Assembly (NCBI GenBank): GCA_963822145.1
Contig: CAWGGG010000004.1
Span: 1,789,092-1,853,091, forward strand
Reading direction: 5' to 3'
DNA length: 64,000 nt
From: UBA5072 sp963822145
GTDB taxonomy: Bacteria > Bacteroidota > Bacteroidia > Bacteroidales > UBA10428
The notes beneath the pieces were generated by a model. That model did no database searches, was not told the DNA's origin, and saw nothing but the letters and a program-made list of their open reading frames with translations. The number at the start of each line of letters is the position of its first letter. The stretch's first letter is position 1. Position numbers and translations under genes: made by a program. Shown one piece after another: positions 18,560 to 26,832 of the stretch.

Positions 18560-18574
18560 AGAGAATAATTCTCT
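18560..18574 (-). promoter_or_regulatory. PerR-box-like operator upstream of perR-katG
   Basis: The 15-mer AGAGAATAATTCTCT is a perfect 7-1-7 palindrome, the layout of Fur/PerR boxes. It lies 18 nt before the regulator's ATG. Just upstream in the direction of transcription is TAAATTTG (plus positions 18587-18594), matching the Bacteroidota -7 element TAnnTTTG, so a repressor here would cover the transcription start. Confidence 0.7.
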
Positions 18575-18781
18575 TTTAACAATAAACAAATTTAAGGTTT
18601 TTTGTATCGAAAGTCAAGTGCCACAGTAATTATTATCGAAGCCGGAGGGTGGCAAGATTACAGCTCTACGGCTGTCTTTTTCAATATTTTCCGCTGCTAA
18701 GTTCGTATAAAACCTTCCGTTTGAATCCCTCACTGTAACGCCGTGTTACCTGATCGTTTTTAGCATGCGGTAGTTTTATAA

Positions 18782-19480
18782 TCATTTAATCAATTCAAAG
18801 TATTCAATATAAATCCCCAGTAAAATATGCCAAATTAAATAGTGCCCCAGGCGAATTGATAGTGATGCTAAAAAGCCTGCTTTCTTGTACCATATTGCCT
18901 GAAATAAATTCATTAAGAAACCCGTCAAAAGAGCATAGAAAATAAGTAAAATACCACCCTGAGGAAGTTGCTCCAACGGTTCTCTAATTGCGGTTAATAT
19001 TGCTCCAGCCCAGAAAAAGATCATGTAATACTTCCCTTGCTTAAACCAATTCCCTAACAACAGTATAAGGGTTAAAGGAATAAGCCGGTAGAATAATTCA
19101 ACTTCAAATGCGCCCGTAAAATAAAGGAAGATTGAATATGGGAAAGGTTGAAGAAATGGAGGAAGTTCCTGATATGGCTCAGGATGTAAGATTACTTTGA
19201 AAACCAATACATCGAGCAGCCCAAATATTATGCCTATTACTATTGGAAGTAGAAACCTAAACTTTACTGAAATATCCTTTTGCCAAAAATTGGGGAGTTT
19301 TGCTTTGGTCTGAAAAAAAATAAATGGGATTCCGATTAGCAAAAATAATATATCAGTATAATTCCAAATTCGAATGAATTTAATATTTGTATAAAATGCG
19401 TTTCCATAAAATATCCCAATTAATGCTATAAAGAGAAATAGGGAATAAATTATCAAATTATGCTTACTTTCTTTTATCAT
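18782..19480 (-). CDS. CPBP-like membrane protein (CAAX protease relative)
   Basis: A 232-aa protein with about seven transmembrane segments. The motif FEVELFYRLIPL resembles the EExxxR motif of CPBP/ABI intramembrane proteases but with altered spacing, and RLGHYLIWHILLG resembles the later His-containing helix. It may be a catalytic or a degenerate member; the role is unknown. It is on the same strand as its neighbours, with about 240 nt to the perR start on its left. Confidence 0.55.
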   Translation of the reverse strand: MIKESKHNLIIYSLFLFIALIGIFYGNAFYTNIKFIRIWNYTDILFLLIGIPFIFFQTKAKLPNFWQKDISVKFRFLLPIVIGIIFGLLDVLVFKVILHPEPYQELPPFLQPFPYSIFLYFTGAFEVELFYRLIPLTLILLLGNWFKQGKYYMIFFWAGAILTAIREPLEQLPQGGILLIFYALLTGFLMNLFQAIWYKKAGFLASLSIRLGHYLIWHILLGIYIEYFELIK

Positions 19481-19564
19481 TATTCTGACTCAAGGTTTAT
19501 TTAGTAAAAATTACCGTCTATTTCCTCGTGCAGTGGTTCTTTCACCTTACGTTTTTGCAAATAC

Positions 19565-19729
19565 TTATCTATACTTCGTTTGTAAATTATCAATAGTCAC
19601 TTTCATCAGTTTCTTGAGAACATCTTGTTTGATGTCGGACAATTTCTTGATGTATATGCAGGCTTTTCCCATTTTAAAATTTCCCAAATCATTCAATAGG
19701 TATTCATGCTCTTTCGCTACGGTGTCATT
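19565..19729 (-). pseudogene. N-terminally truncated DUF1801-like gene fragment
   Basis: A 54-codon stop-to-stop stretch reads EHEYLLNDLGNFKMGKAC followed by IYIKKLSDIKQDVLKKLM. This is the C-terminal signature of DUF1801 (YdhG-like) proteins, which normally have 100-150 residues. There is no start codon in front, and the upstream part is replaced by an attC site 10 nt away. It looks like a cassette gene that lost its 5' half. An internal ATG could still give a 35-residue peptide. Confidence 0.6.
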
Positions 19730-19738
19730 TTACCATTA

Positions 19739-19867
19739 CCCATAAAGTCCGCGTGTATAGCCTGTCCCGACATTGTCTGGAAGCCTTTGTGCCTGCCTGC
19801 TTCGCCTTCACGCAGCCGCTTCGTCAGAGCAAGGACGGCAGGCAGGTGACTAAACACGCTGTTATGG
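19739..19867 (-). repeat. attC site with A-like hairpin (129 nt)
   Basis: Left core CCCATAA followed by AGTCCGCGTGTATAGCC; right core GTTATGG preceded by AACACGCT. The interior is reduced and rearranged compared with intact sites. Unusually, here the two outer cores match across the repeat. Confidence 0.65.
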
Positions 19868-19878
19868 GCAGCGCTTAA

Positions 19879-20298
19879 TCATTTCTTGTCAATTACTCCT
19901 GCTTTCAGTAATGGATCCAACAGGTTTGCTGCGCCACCATGTTCAATTATTTTTCCATCCTTGATCCTGTCAACATTTACACCAGTAAAGGTTATGGGTT
20001 TTCCGGTTGGTTTCATACCAAACCATTCATCTTTAAATGTGCCAGTAACAGTATAGGCAGTCACTACCCACTCACCTTCGGATATTTGATTTTCTATGGT
20101 TAGGTTTAGATCGGGGAAGACCCTCCGAACACCGAGCACATGGTCTATTGCTCCTTGTATTCCAATAGTGTAACGTTCACCTTCATATACTTCCGTATAG
20201 TCTTGTGATATGAATTCACGGATATTAGATACATCTCCGGTATTTTCAATGCGGTCTACATATCGGCGAATAATAGTTTTATTATCAGGTTTACCCAT
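19879..20298 (-). CDS. SnoaL-like protein (polyketide cyclase / ester cyclase family)
   Basis: A 139-aa single-domain NTF2-fold protein: KTIIRRYVDRIENTGD, then FISQDYTEVYEGER, GVRRVFPDLNLTIENQISEGEWVV, TGTFKDEWFGMKPTGKPITF and DGKIIEHGGAANL. This is the SnoaL-like ester-cyclase pattern; members bind or transform small organic molecules. Function here is unknown. It is a cassette gene: its left core GTTATGGGCA is roughly complementary to TTGCCCAAAA at its right. Confidence 0.85.
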   Translation of the reverse strand: MGKPDNKTIIRRYVDRIENTGDVSNIREFISQDYTEVYEGERYTIGIQGAIDHVLGVRRVFPDLNLTIENQISEGEWVVTAYTVTGTFKDEWFGMKPTGKPITFTGVNVDRIKDGKIIEHGGAANLLDPLLKAGVIDKK

Positions 20299-20323
20299 TT
20301 TAATTGTGTATTATATTAGCATT

Positions 20324-20375
20324 GCCCAAAATGGTTACGTGTATAGTCTGTCCCGACCTGCCGGGAAGCCGTTTT
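20324..20375 (-). repeat. Truncated attC site, left half only
   Basis: The left core GCCCAAA, the arm ACGTGTATAGTC and the A hairpin (CCCGACCTGCCGGG) are present, ending GAAGCCG; everything to the right is gone. The next gene therefore has no attC after it and is probably no longer mobile on its own. Confidence 0.6.
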
Positions 20376-20435
20376 AATCTTTCTTTATCAACAACTACAT
20401 TATGAAGAATTAAATAGGCAATTCTCTTTTAACAG

Positions 20436-20945
20436 TCAATGTGTCTCTGGTAAAGGGATTCCTGGCTTTATATCCACGTTGTGATAAGCAGCAATTTTCC
20501 ATTCATCACCTTCTTTTACCATAACTTGTAAAAGTCGCGTTCGAAGACGTCCTTTCTCATCAAGATAGGTACCCTTGGGCGGGCCATCCTGTGAAAAGCC
20601 ATTGATCAGTGTGAGAGTCTCTAGTATTGCTACATCAGGGTGCACGAATCTGAGCGATACAATTTTTTGTGTCATTTCAGTTCCCTTGAATACACCTTTG
20701 AATATTTGTTCATGTCTCAATTCAAACTCTTCATTTCCTGTAAAAAATAATCCTAAAATATTTGTGAATGTGCCTTCTTTGGCAAAATGCTTCGAATAAT
20801 CTTTGGCATTACCCTTATTCCAGGAAGCCGTTTCCTCTTGAATGATATTATGAATTGCAATTGTATCTTTGATGTCTTGAGCATGAATAATAGTAGTGAA
20901 TTGAAGCATCAAAGTGACTGTGGCAAGTTTAATAACAGAATTCAT
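20436..20945 (-). CDS. Secreted DUF4440/SnoaL-like protein
   Basis: A 169-aa protein from the ATG at 20945 (MNSVIKLATVTLMLQFTT), chosen because a clean signal peptide follows directly, ending IIHAQ; a longer frame to 21020 is less likely. The mature domain (ETASWNKGNAKDYSKHFAKE, EWKIAAYHNVDIKPG) has the NTF2-like pattern of the SgcJ/DUF4440 families. It is exported, probably periplasmic; ligand unknown. Confidence 0.75.
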   Translation of the reverse strand: MNSVIKLATVTLMLQFTTIIHAQDIKDTIAIHNIIQEETASWNKGNAKDYSKHFAKEGTFTNILGLFFTGNEEFELRHEQIFKGVFKGTEMTQKIVSLRFVHPDVAILETLTLINGFSQDGPPKGTYLDEKGRLRTRLLQVMVKEGDEWKIAAYHNVDIKPGIPLPETH

Positions 20946-21050
20946 CTTTATTAAATTTGGTTTGAAAAGGATCACATTATAAAAAGTTGATTCATGAGAA
21001 TCTATTTTTTTGGTAAACAAATTTGATGCAGCGTTTGTTGTGAAAATGGC

Positions 21051-21179
21051 TCAAAACGTTTACGCATATTGCCATTGGCCGATTTCAAGGTGAATACTTG
21101 TCCAGATACACGAAAAACCCAAGGAGCGCTGCCATTAGTGCACTCACAAGACCTTCATTGGCCATAGGAGTTGTTGTCA
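21051..21179 (-). repeat. Divergent attC site (129 nt)
   Basis: Left core TCAAAAC followed by an arm with GCATATTGCC; right core GTTGTCA preceded by TTGGCCATAGGA. The gene to its right ends with TGTTGCCAAG, complementary to this right core. Confidence 0.5.
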
Positions 21180-21207
21180 ACAGCTTTCATATTTATTAGA
21201 ATTACAG

Positions 21208-21831
21208 TCATTCTTTCAACAGTCTTAATCCTATCAAAACAAATGATAAACTGTAAATACAAAGTCCGACTGTAGCAACGTGCATTATAAGTAAACTACC
21301 TACTCCATAAAGTAAGATGCCTGCAATTAAAAGTAATGGGGTTATCCTTCCAAATCTTTTGATTTTTAGAAGACCAATAGCTGTAAAGATATTTCCTATA
21401 CCAAGAGAAAATAACAAGACTATCGTAAAGATTTTAAATTGAAAGCTCTTAATGAAAATTCCTTCCCGAACAAAAGAGAGAAATTTATCATTGGCACACA
21501 ATACTGGCCATATGAATATGTCCCAAGTTAAAGAGGCAAACTCAAGGGCAAGTCCCCATAATAAAGTAATAACTCCAATAAAAAGCAGGACACCTCCGAC
21601 ATCACGATTTGCATAGAAAACGCCAATTACAGCAGAAATTCCCAGAATACTTGATATTAATCCTATTATTGAAACATAAATCCATTCATTATCATTAACC
21701 AGTAGTGAGTAATCATTTTGTCCTTCTTTTATTGGCAGTAAAAAATATGAAAGACTTATCCAAAGAAGACAAAATACAGCAAAACCAAAGCATGAATACG
21801 CTGATAAGTGCCTGAGTTGTTTTTCTTTCAT
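21208..21831 (-). CDS. Multipass membrane protein, unknown
   Basis: A 207-aa protein with about six transmembrane segments, including FGFAVFCLLWISLSYFLL, WIYVSIIGLISSILGISAVI and FTIVLLFSLGIGNIFTAIGLL. No family recognised. The cassette ends match well: GTTGTCAACAG on the left and ATTGTTGCCAAG on the right. The stop codon is 29 nt from the attC core. Confidence 0.7.
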   Translation of the reverse strand: MKEKQLRHLSAYSCFGFAVFCLLWISLSYFLLPIKEGQNDYSLLVNDNEWIYVSIIGLISSILGISAVIGVFYANRDVGGVLLFIGVITLLWGLALEFASLTWDIFIWPVLCANDKFLSFVREGIFIKSFQFKIFTIVLLFSLGIGNIFTAIGLLKIKRFGRITPLLLIAGILLYGVGSLLIMHVATVGLCIYSLSFVLIGLRLLKE

Positions 21832-21862
21832 GTTTTATCCTCCAAATTAATTTTAAAATTGT

Positions 21863-22001
21863 TGCCAAGCAAGGCCGGCCGGCAGGTGGCTTATACAAGC
21901 TGCTTCGAAGCACTTAACTGGCAAGTTATAACTACTCTTGAAATGGCCCAAGACGCCAGAACATACACTACATCTGCAAATAACCATACCGCTTGTTGGG
22001 C
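21863..22001 (-). repeat. Divergent attC site, mixed arms (139 nt)
   Basis: Left core TGCCAAG; right core GTTGGGC preceded by the F2-type arm ACCATACCGCTT. The left interior includes GGCCGGCCGGCAGG and GGCTTATACAAGCTGC, so it looks rearranged from more than one site. Confidence 0.5.
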
Positions 22002-22019
22002 GTAGTGTTTTACTCATTT

Positions 22020-22835
22020 TTATCCCAATGCAACATCAAGTACCATCATTGTAGCAAATCCCAGCATGGCTCCAATGGTCGATAAGTCAGTTTCATTTCC
22101 GGTTTGAGATTCAGGTATTAGTTCTTCGACCACAACATAAATCATTGCACCAGCAGCAAATGATAGGGCATAGGGAAGCAATGGCGTAATTGTCAATACA
22201 AGGTATGCACCGATAACTCCAGCGATAGGCTCAACAATTCCTGATAATTGTCCGTAATTAAATGCTTTTAATCTTGAAAATCCTTCTCTTCTTAAAGGAA
22301 TGGAAACGGCAGCGCCTTCGGGAAAATTCTGTAAACCAATTCCCATTGCCAATGCAATTGCCCCGGCCAGCATTCCTGCATCAGGATTATTGGAAAATGC
22401 ACCAAAAGCTACTCCCACCGCAAGTCCTTCAGGTATGTTGTGAAGTGTTATTGCCAGCACAAGTAAAATACTCCTTTGCCATGATGTTTTAATTCCTTCT
22501 GCTTTATCCATTGATAGTCCCATGTGTAGGTGTGGTAATAGCTTATCTATAAGCAATATAAACGCACCACCGCCTAAAAATCCAACCAGGGCAGGCACCC
22601 AAGGCAGTGAACCATTTTCCTCAGCCATTTCTATGGCAGGTTTAAGAAGTGACCAAAAACTTGCTGCAATCATTACTCCTGCTGCAAAACCAAGCATTGA
22701 GTTCAATATCTTATTATTGATAGTTTTAAAGAAAAAAACCATTGATGATCCAAGTGCCGTTAAACCCCAAGTAAATAACGTTGCACAAAGAGCCAGCATC
22801 ACAGGATTGTATTCAAGTAAAAAATCCAGTTTCAT
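22020..22835 (-). CDS. ZIP-family metal transporter (ZupT/GufA-like)
   Basis: A 271-aa inner-membrane protein with about eight transmembrane helices. The metal-site motifs are HNIPEGLAVG (His132, Asn133, Glu136) and QNFPEGAAVS (Gln169, Asn170, Glu173), and VVVEELIPES lies in a later helix. ZIP proteins of this type import zinc and other divalent cations. A histidine-containing loop (LLPHLHMGLSMDKAEG) separates helices three and four, as in the family. Its left core is GTTGGGCGTAG; the right cassette end is unclear. Confidence 0.93.
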   Translation of the reverse strand: MKLDFLLEYNPVMLALCATLFTWGLTALGSSMVFFFKTINNKILNSMLGFAAGVMIAASFWSLLKPAIEMAEENGSLPWVPALVGFLGGGAFILLIDKLLPHLHMGLSMDKAEGIKTSWQRSILLVLAITLHNIPEGLAVGVAFGAFSNNPDAGMLAGAIALAMGIGLQNFPEGAAVSIPLRREGFSRLKAFNYGQLSGIVEPIAGVIGAYLVLTITPLLPYALSFAAGAMIYVVVEELIPESQTGNETDLSTIGAMLGFATMMVLDVALG

Positions 22836-22994
22836 ATATAATTGCTTTTATTATGATGGCAAACGATATTCCAACTAAAACCAAAAGAAAAGTAGTTCAT
22901 TTTCTGGTTTTATCCTAACCCAATGAAAAATCCAGTTGAAGATTATCCTTTACCAAATATATCGGCACCAGAAAAAGTCACCACGAACGAAATA

Positions 22995-23134
22995 AATCGG
23001 GCTCGCCCTTGTCGGGAATCCGTTGCGCCTGCCCGCACGCTGTCGCTGAAGCTTTAGCGTAGGTGCCCGTAGCTTTATGCGGAGCCGGGTGGAGTAAACC
23101 CACGGCCAGCATTGGCTTATACCCGCTGTTGTGT
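22995..23134 (-). repeat. attC site, left arm lost, B module present
   Basis: The site begins inside a GGGAATCCGTTGCGCC segment, has a B module and a shortened C end (GGAGTAAACCC), then GGCTTATACCCGCT and right core GTTGTGT. The left core and arm are replaced by a sequence shared with the gene-less cassette at 52.5 kb. Confidence 0.65.
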
Positions 23135-23141
23135 TCAGTTG

Positions 23142-23537
23142 TTATGCCTTATTGTAGTTTTTATTAAACTCAATCAGTTCTATTGGAGCTCCATTGTGAA
23201 TAATCATTGCAACTCTTGTCCCGTCACCTGGGGAATTAGGAGGTGTAAGAATATTGAAGTCCCGTTTTGAAAGTTCAAAATCAAGATCATCAACTTCAAA
23301 GGCTATGTGTGGTATTTTCTTTATCAAGTCGCTTATAGGACTATCATTATCAAATCTCATCCACTCGATGCCATAAGGGCTAGAATCAAAACCAGAAACG
23401 TAAAATTTAAATTGCGGCAAGTATCTTTCCCCCTGAATCGGTTTATCCGTTGGAATTCCTATATGATGGTATCGCCAACCCCATTCAGATGTTGCCAAAG
23501 GGGGCTCGTTATCTTGTCTTTCTATGCTCATAATCAT
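23142..23537 (-). CDS. VOC-family protein
   Basis: A 131-aa protein with YHHIGIPTDKPIQGE at the start, then FKFYVSGFDSSPYGIEWM, PHIAFEVDDLDFEL and a closing PIELIEF strand with Glu. His residues at the start and in PHIAFEVDD and the final Glu are in VOC metal-ligand positions. It may start at codon 1 or codon 3, both ATG. The cassette ends GTTGTGTTCAG and TTGAACACAAA are complementary over 9-10 nt. Confidence 0.8.
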   Translation of the reverse strand: MIMSIERQDNEPPLATSEWGWRYHHIGIPTDKPIQGERYLPQFKFYVSGFDSSPYGIEWMRFDNDSPISDLIKKIPHIAFEVDDLDFELSKRDFNILTPPNSPGDGTRVAMIIHNGAPIELIEFNKNYNKA

Positions 23538-23562
23538 CTGTTTCAGTTTCTTTTACAATTGA

Positions 23563-23737
23563 ACACAAAGCCCGCATGTATAGACTGTCCCGGCTTGTCG
23601 GGAAGCCGCTGCGAGACAAAGCGCAAATCTATCTGGTTACACGAACCCAAGGCGTTCAGTGACGGGTGATTCAGTTTTGTTTTTTGTTTCTGATGCGCAA
23701 ACCCTCAACCAAGCAATTGGTTATTCACGCTTTCAGC
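23563..23737 (-). repeat. attC site, module A, rearranged interior (175 nt)
   Basis: Left core ACACAAA, arm CGCATGTATAGAC, A hairpin CCCGGCTTGTCGGG, and right arm GGTTATTCACGC followed by the right core TTTCAGC. The middle contains a non-standard CCCAAGGCGTTCAGTGACGG stretch. Confidence 0.65.
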
Positions 23738-23754
23738 GGTTGTTGTATTTTGCA

Positions 23755-24579
23755 TCAGTGAACAAGCCCGATCTCATAAATTTTAGGCCAAAATTTACCT
23801 GTCACAAAAACTCTATCAGCTATTGAATCATATGCGATCCCATTCATTTCCAAGGAACTTGAAAATACTTTCTTTGCATCATTTGCCAGTGAATTTAAAT
23901 CAAGTTTTCCAACAACTTTACCATCTGTTGGGTTTACTTTTACTATCATACTGGTAGTCCATAGATTGGCATAGATAAAACCTTTTATATATTCTAGCTC
24001 ATTTAAATTCAAATTATTACGTGCATATCCTCTTGCAGATACTGATATTGTTTTAATGACCTTAAAAGTAACAGGGTCCAAATAGGTTAAAATATTTGTT
24101 CCATCACTCATAATTAAGCTTTTTCCGTCGGTTGTCAAGCCCCAGCCTTCAACGCTTGGGAAAGTAAATTCATTTATCTTTTTAAATGTTATAGCATCAT
24201 AAATAAATCCCACTTTGGACTTATAGGTTAACTGAAATACCTTCCCATTTAGAAATGCAATACCTTCTCCAAAATATTTAACTTTATCAATCTCTGCTTT
24301 TGCATCAATCTTGCCGGTTTTAAGGTCAACTATGCCAAACAATGATCTTGTCTGGGGAAATTCTTTTGTTGCACCGGTACTTTCAAATAGGCTACCATCA
24401 TGTATGAGGAATCCTTCTGTAAAAGAAGTCACATCGTGTGGATATGAGTTAACATATGTATAGTCAATTGTCGGTATATCTTTATTTATGCTTTTAGAAG
24501 AAGCTTCATTGTCCTTACAACCATAGCAGACAGAAAGAATTAGTATAATTAAAAGAAAAGAAATATACCTTATTTCCAT
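23755..24579 (-). CDS. Glutaminyl-peptide cyclotransferase (plant-type), lipoprotein
   Basis: A 274-aa protein with a lipoprotein signal (LIILILSVCYGC). The body is a five-bladed propeller with the diagnostic blocks SYPHDVTSFTEGFLIHDGSLFESTG, KYFGEGIAFLNGKVFQLTYK, VEGWGLTTDGKSLIMSDGT, LNELEYIKGFIYANLW and MNGIAYDSIADRVFVTGKFW. This family cyclises N-terminal glutamine of peptides to pyroglutamate. It would act in the periplasm, attached to a membrane. It is a cassette gene between two attC sites. Confidence 0.9.
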   Translation of the reverse strand: MEIRYISFLLIILILSVCYGCKDNEASSKSINKDIPTIDYTYVNSYPHDVTSFTEGFLIHDGSLFESTGATKEFPQTRSLFGIVDLKTGKIDAKAEIDKVKYFGEGIAFLNGKVFQLTYKSKVGFIYDAITFKKINEFTFPSVEGWGLTTDGKSLIMSDGTNILTYLDPVTFKVIKTISVSARGYARNNLNLNELEYIKGFIYANLWTTSMIVKVNPTDGKVVGKLDLNSLANDAKKVFSSSLEMNGIAYDSIADRVFVTGKFWPKIYEIGLVH

Positions 24580-24619
24580 AGGTTTTGATGATTAAAGCGT
24601 GCAGTGTATTTCAATAGTA

Positions 24620-24766
24620 GCCAACATCTGCGTGTATAGCCTGTCCCGACTTGTCTGGGCGCCGTTGCGATGTTAGGGTGCTTTATTGTGGAGTTACCAC
24701 AAAGCTACCAAAGGTGCTAATCCGCAATAACCCGTCGTCATCAATGGGTTATATAAGCATTTAGCG
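24620..24766 (-). repeat. attC site, module A (147 nt)
   Basis: Left core GCCAACA, then TCTGCGTGTATAGCC and the hairpin CCCGACTTGTCTGGG. The right arm GGGTTATATAAGCA leads into right core TTTAGCG, which supplies the stop codon of the gene to its right. Confidence 0.7.
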
Positions 24767-24988
24767 GGTCGTTGCTTTTTGTTCGCCTTTAGCATATTCC
24801 AAAATGTCTCCTGGTTGGCATTCTAACACATTACAAATTGTTTCTAAGGTGCTAAATCTTATTGCCTTAGCTTTACCAGTCTTTAATATGGAAAGGTTAG
24901 ATAAAGTCAGTCCAACTTTATCCGAAAGTTCATTCAGAGACATTTTTCGTTTAGCCATTACAACGTCCAAATTCACTACAATTGCCAT
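24761..24988 (-). CDS. XRE-family helix-turn-helix regulator (YozG-like)
   Basis: A 75-aa protein consisting of one Cro/C1-type HTH domain: MAKRKMSLNELSDKVGLTLS NLSILK followed by TLETICNVLECQPGDILEY. Small regulators of this form usually accompany DUF2975 membrane proteins, and that is the case here, three bases apart, so it probably controls the cassette's own expression. The stop codon lies inside the right core of the neighbouring attC. Confidence 0.85.
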   Translation of the reverse strand: MAIVVNLDVVMAKRKMSLNELSDKVGLTLSNLSILKTGKAKAIRFSTLETICNVLECQPGDILEYAKGEQKATTR

Positions 24989-24991
24989 AGC

Positions 24992-25528
24992 TTAAACAGT
25001 TAAATCGTTTTCATTTTGAATTTCAAGCCCCCTTTTGAAAATAGTCGCAATTACATAGACTACAGCCGCCATCAAAATATAAGCCTGACTGTCTACCCAA
25101 AACTGATTTAGCTGGTCGATTTCGAATCCACGATGCAGCAAATGTTTTGCTGTTTGCTGAGCGATATAACTTAATAGGCCTATGGATAGCGTGAAATAGC
25201 TTATTTGTGTAATTTGTTCTGAAACAAAATTGTTGAATGGTTTTGACAAATCAAGTTTGCTTATAAGTCTGATGACTATAAAAAATAAGTACGCTTTCAA
25301 AATCGAGATTACCAGTATAAAAGTGTACATACTGAAAAATGCCCATTTACTAAGATTATACATTACACTAAGGTCCAACTTTTTATATAAATTTTGGACA
25401 AATTCAGGCTTGTATAGGCTGAATATAAAATTGACTATTAAGCCTCCGGCTTCAATGCACAAGCCAACAAAAATGACCCAAGCCACAATACTTAGGACTT
25501 TAAATACGAAGTTGCTTTTCTTTGACAT
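24992..25528 (-). CDS. DUF2975 membrane protein
   Basis: A 178-aa protein with four transmembrane helices (VFKVLSIVAWVIFVGLCIEAG, YTFILVISILKAYLFFIVI, LSIGLLSYIAQQTA, AYILMAAVVYVIATIF) and the central KLDLSKPFNNFVSEQITQIS block characteristic of DUF2975. Starts at 25528 and, four codons earlier, 25540 are both possible. The function of DUF2975 is unknown, but the pairing with an XRE regulator recurs in Bacteroidota and Firmicutes. This is a two-gene cassette; about 200 nt upstream hold no gene I can recognise. Confidence 0.85.
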   Translation of the reverse strand: MSKKSNFVFKVLSIVAWVIFVGLCIEAGGLIVNFIFSLYKPEFVQNLYKKLDLSVMYNLSKWAFFSMYTFILVISILKAYLFFIVIRLISKLDLSKPFNNFVSEQITQISYFTLSIGLLSYIAQQTAKHLLHRGFEIDQLNQFWVDSQAYILMAAVVYVIATIFKRGLEIQNENDLTV

Positions 25529-25747
25529 CATTGTTAACATTTAAATTGATATCGCAAATATAATATATTTTTATTGATAAACAATAAATATATATCTTTA
25601 TTCAAAAAACAACTATCGGACCTAAAAAGGATTTGTGATGATCCGTTTATTACCTGCGATTTGTTGTGGATGGGATAAGTCTGAATAAGCAGGTGAGTAT
25701 TGCTTGGGATGCAATCTATCGGGGTTCTGATGTCTTTTAACAATGCC

Positions 25748-25945
25748 TTCTAACGTTCGCGTGTATATGCTGTCCCGACTTGTCGGGAAGCCGTTGCGCC
25801 TGCCCGCACGCTGTCGCTGAAGCTTTAGCGCAGGCGCCCTTAGCTTTATGCGGAAGCGGGTTGCCAAAGCGCTCTGTTGTCTGGTTAGTACAAGGCAACC
25901 AAGTGTACTTACCTTCGCAACCGACCAAAGGGAGCACAGTTAGGC
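25748..25945 (-). repeat. attC site, modules A and B, right arm lost (198 nt)
   Basis: Left core TTCTAAC, CGCGTGTAT arm, A hairpin and B module are intact; the C module is cut after GACCAAAGGGAGC and joins directly to the right core GTTAGGC. Without the L' arm it should fold poorly. Confidence 0.75.
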
Positions 25946-25950
25946 ACAGG

Positions 25951-26556
25951 TTATATTTTATCTGTAATATACTTCGTGAGTAGCGCAAGGGTTCCAGTAA
26001 TTAAAAAAATATCAAGTTTGACAGCAAGTTTTAATACACCAAAAAAACCATAGAATAATCCAAAAGCAATGAATATTAAAGTGATTGACTTTGATCCAAA
26101 TCCATTATTCATTAATATAAATCCAATCAAAACGGATAGTGTTGGACATGGGATTAAGCCAACGGGGGTTGCATAAAAATACTTCACAATCGAATTGTTC
26201 TCAATGAAATGTGGATATAATAATCCAAATGCGACCATCAATACTCCAATGATGAAAAAGGGCAATTGTGACTGATTTATGGGCTGAATGGAAGCTTTTA
26301 ATCCAAAAATCAATATCAGGATCGCAAGTACTGAAAACATTATCCCATTAAATGGATTACCAGTTATCCATGCAAATATCGCAACAGAGATTATTGGTAT
26401 ACAGGTCAACGCTGCAATTAGCTTATTTGATGGAACCCATCTAGCGATTAACCCGATAATAAACATATAAAAAATTACATGCCAGATAATCGCAAATAAT
26501 ATGTAATTATTAGCAATTGAACGAAGCCCTGTCAATATATCCTGTGCTTTTATCAT
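25951..26556 (-). CDS. DUF6064 membrane protein
   Basis: A 201-aa protein with about seven short transmembrane segments. The block ATPVGLIPCPTLSVLIGFILM is the family hallmark of DUF6064. Function unknown. Cassette ends GTTAGGCACAGG and CTTGTGTCAACA match approximately. The stop codon is 5 nt from the attC core. Confidence 0.75.
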   Translation of the reverse strand: MIKAQDILTGLRSIANNYILFAIIWHVIFYMFIIGLIARWVPSNKLIAALTCIPIISVAIFAWITGNPFNGIMFSVLAILILIFGLKASIQPINQSQLPFFIIGVLMVAFGLLYPHFIENNSIVKYFYATPVGLIPCPTLSVLIGFILMNNGFGSKSITLIFIAFGLFYGFFGVLKLAVKLDIFLITGTLALLTKYITDKI

Positions 26557-26653
26557 ATTAAGATCGTTATGAGTTTATTTGATATCAGTTATTATTTAAA
26601 AATAACAAACAAACGTTAAAAACCCTTCATCTCAGATTTGTCATTTTAACTTG

Positions 26654-26825
26654 TGTCAACATCCGCGTGAATAGCCTCTCCCCAATTGTCGGGAAACCGT
26701 TGCAGTGCCAAAGCGCTTTGTTATCGAGATACCAAAATAAAACCAAGTGAACAGAGCTTAGCAAACCCTCTACCAGCAATGACTTCCCGACAAGTCGGGA
26801 CAGGTTATACCCGCAGGCGTTGGGT
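26654..26825 (-). repeat. attC site with A hairpin on both arms (172 nt)
   Basis: Left core TGTCAAC, right core GTTGGGT. Besides the usual A position in the left arm (CCCCAATTGTCGGG), a second, inverted copy (TTCCCGACAAGTCGGGACAG) sits at the mirrored place in the right arm. See findings. Confidence 0.75.
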
Positions 26826-26832
26826 GCTGCCT

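Noticed and set aside
19533..19745. Plus-strand 70-residue frame
   Set aside because: The opposite strand encodes a recognisable DUF1801 C-terminus, so this frame is its shadow.
25630..25745. Short plus-strand frame (RFVVDGISLNKQVSIAWDAI) upstream of the DUF2975 gene
   Set aside because: Only about 30 codons, no start codon and no related copy found; not enough to call a remnant.
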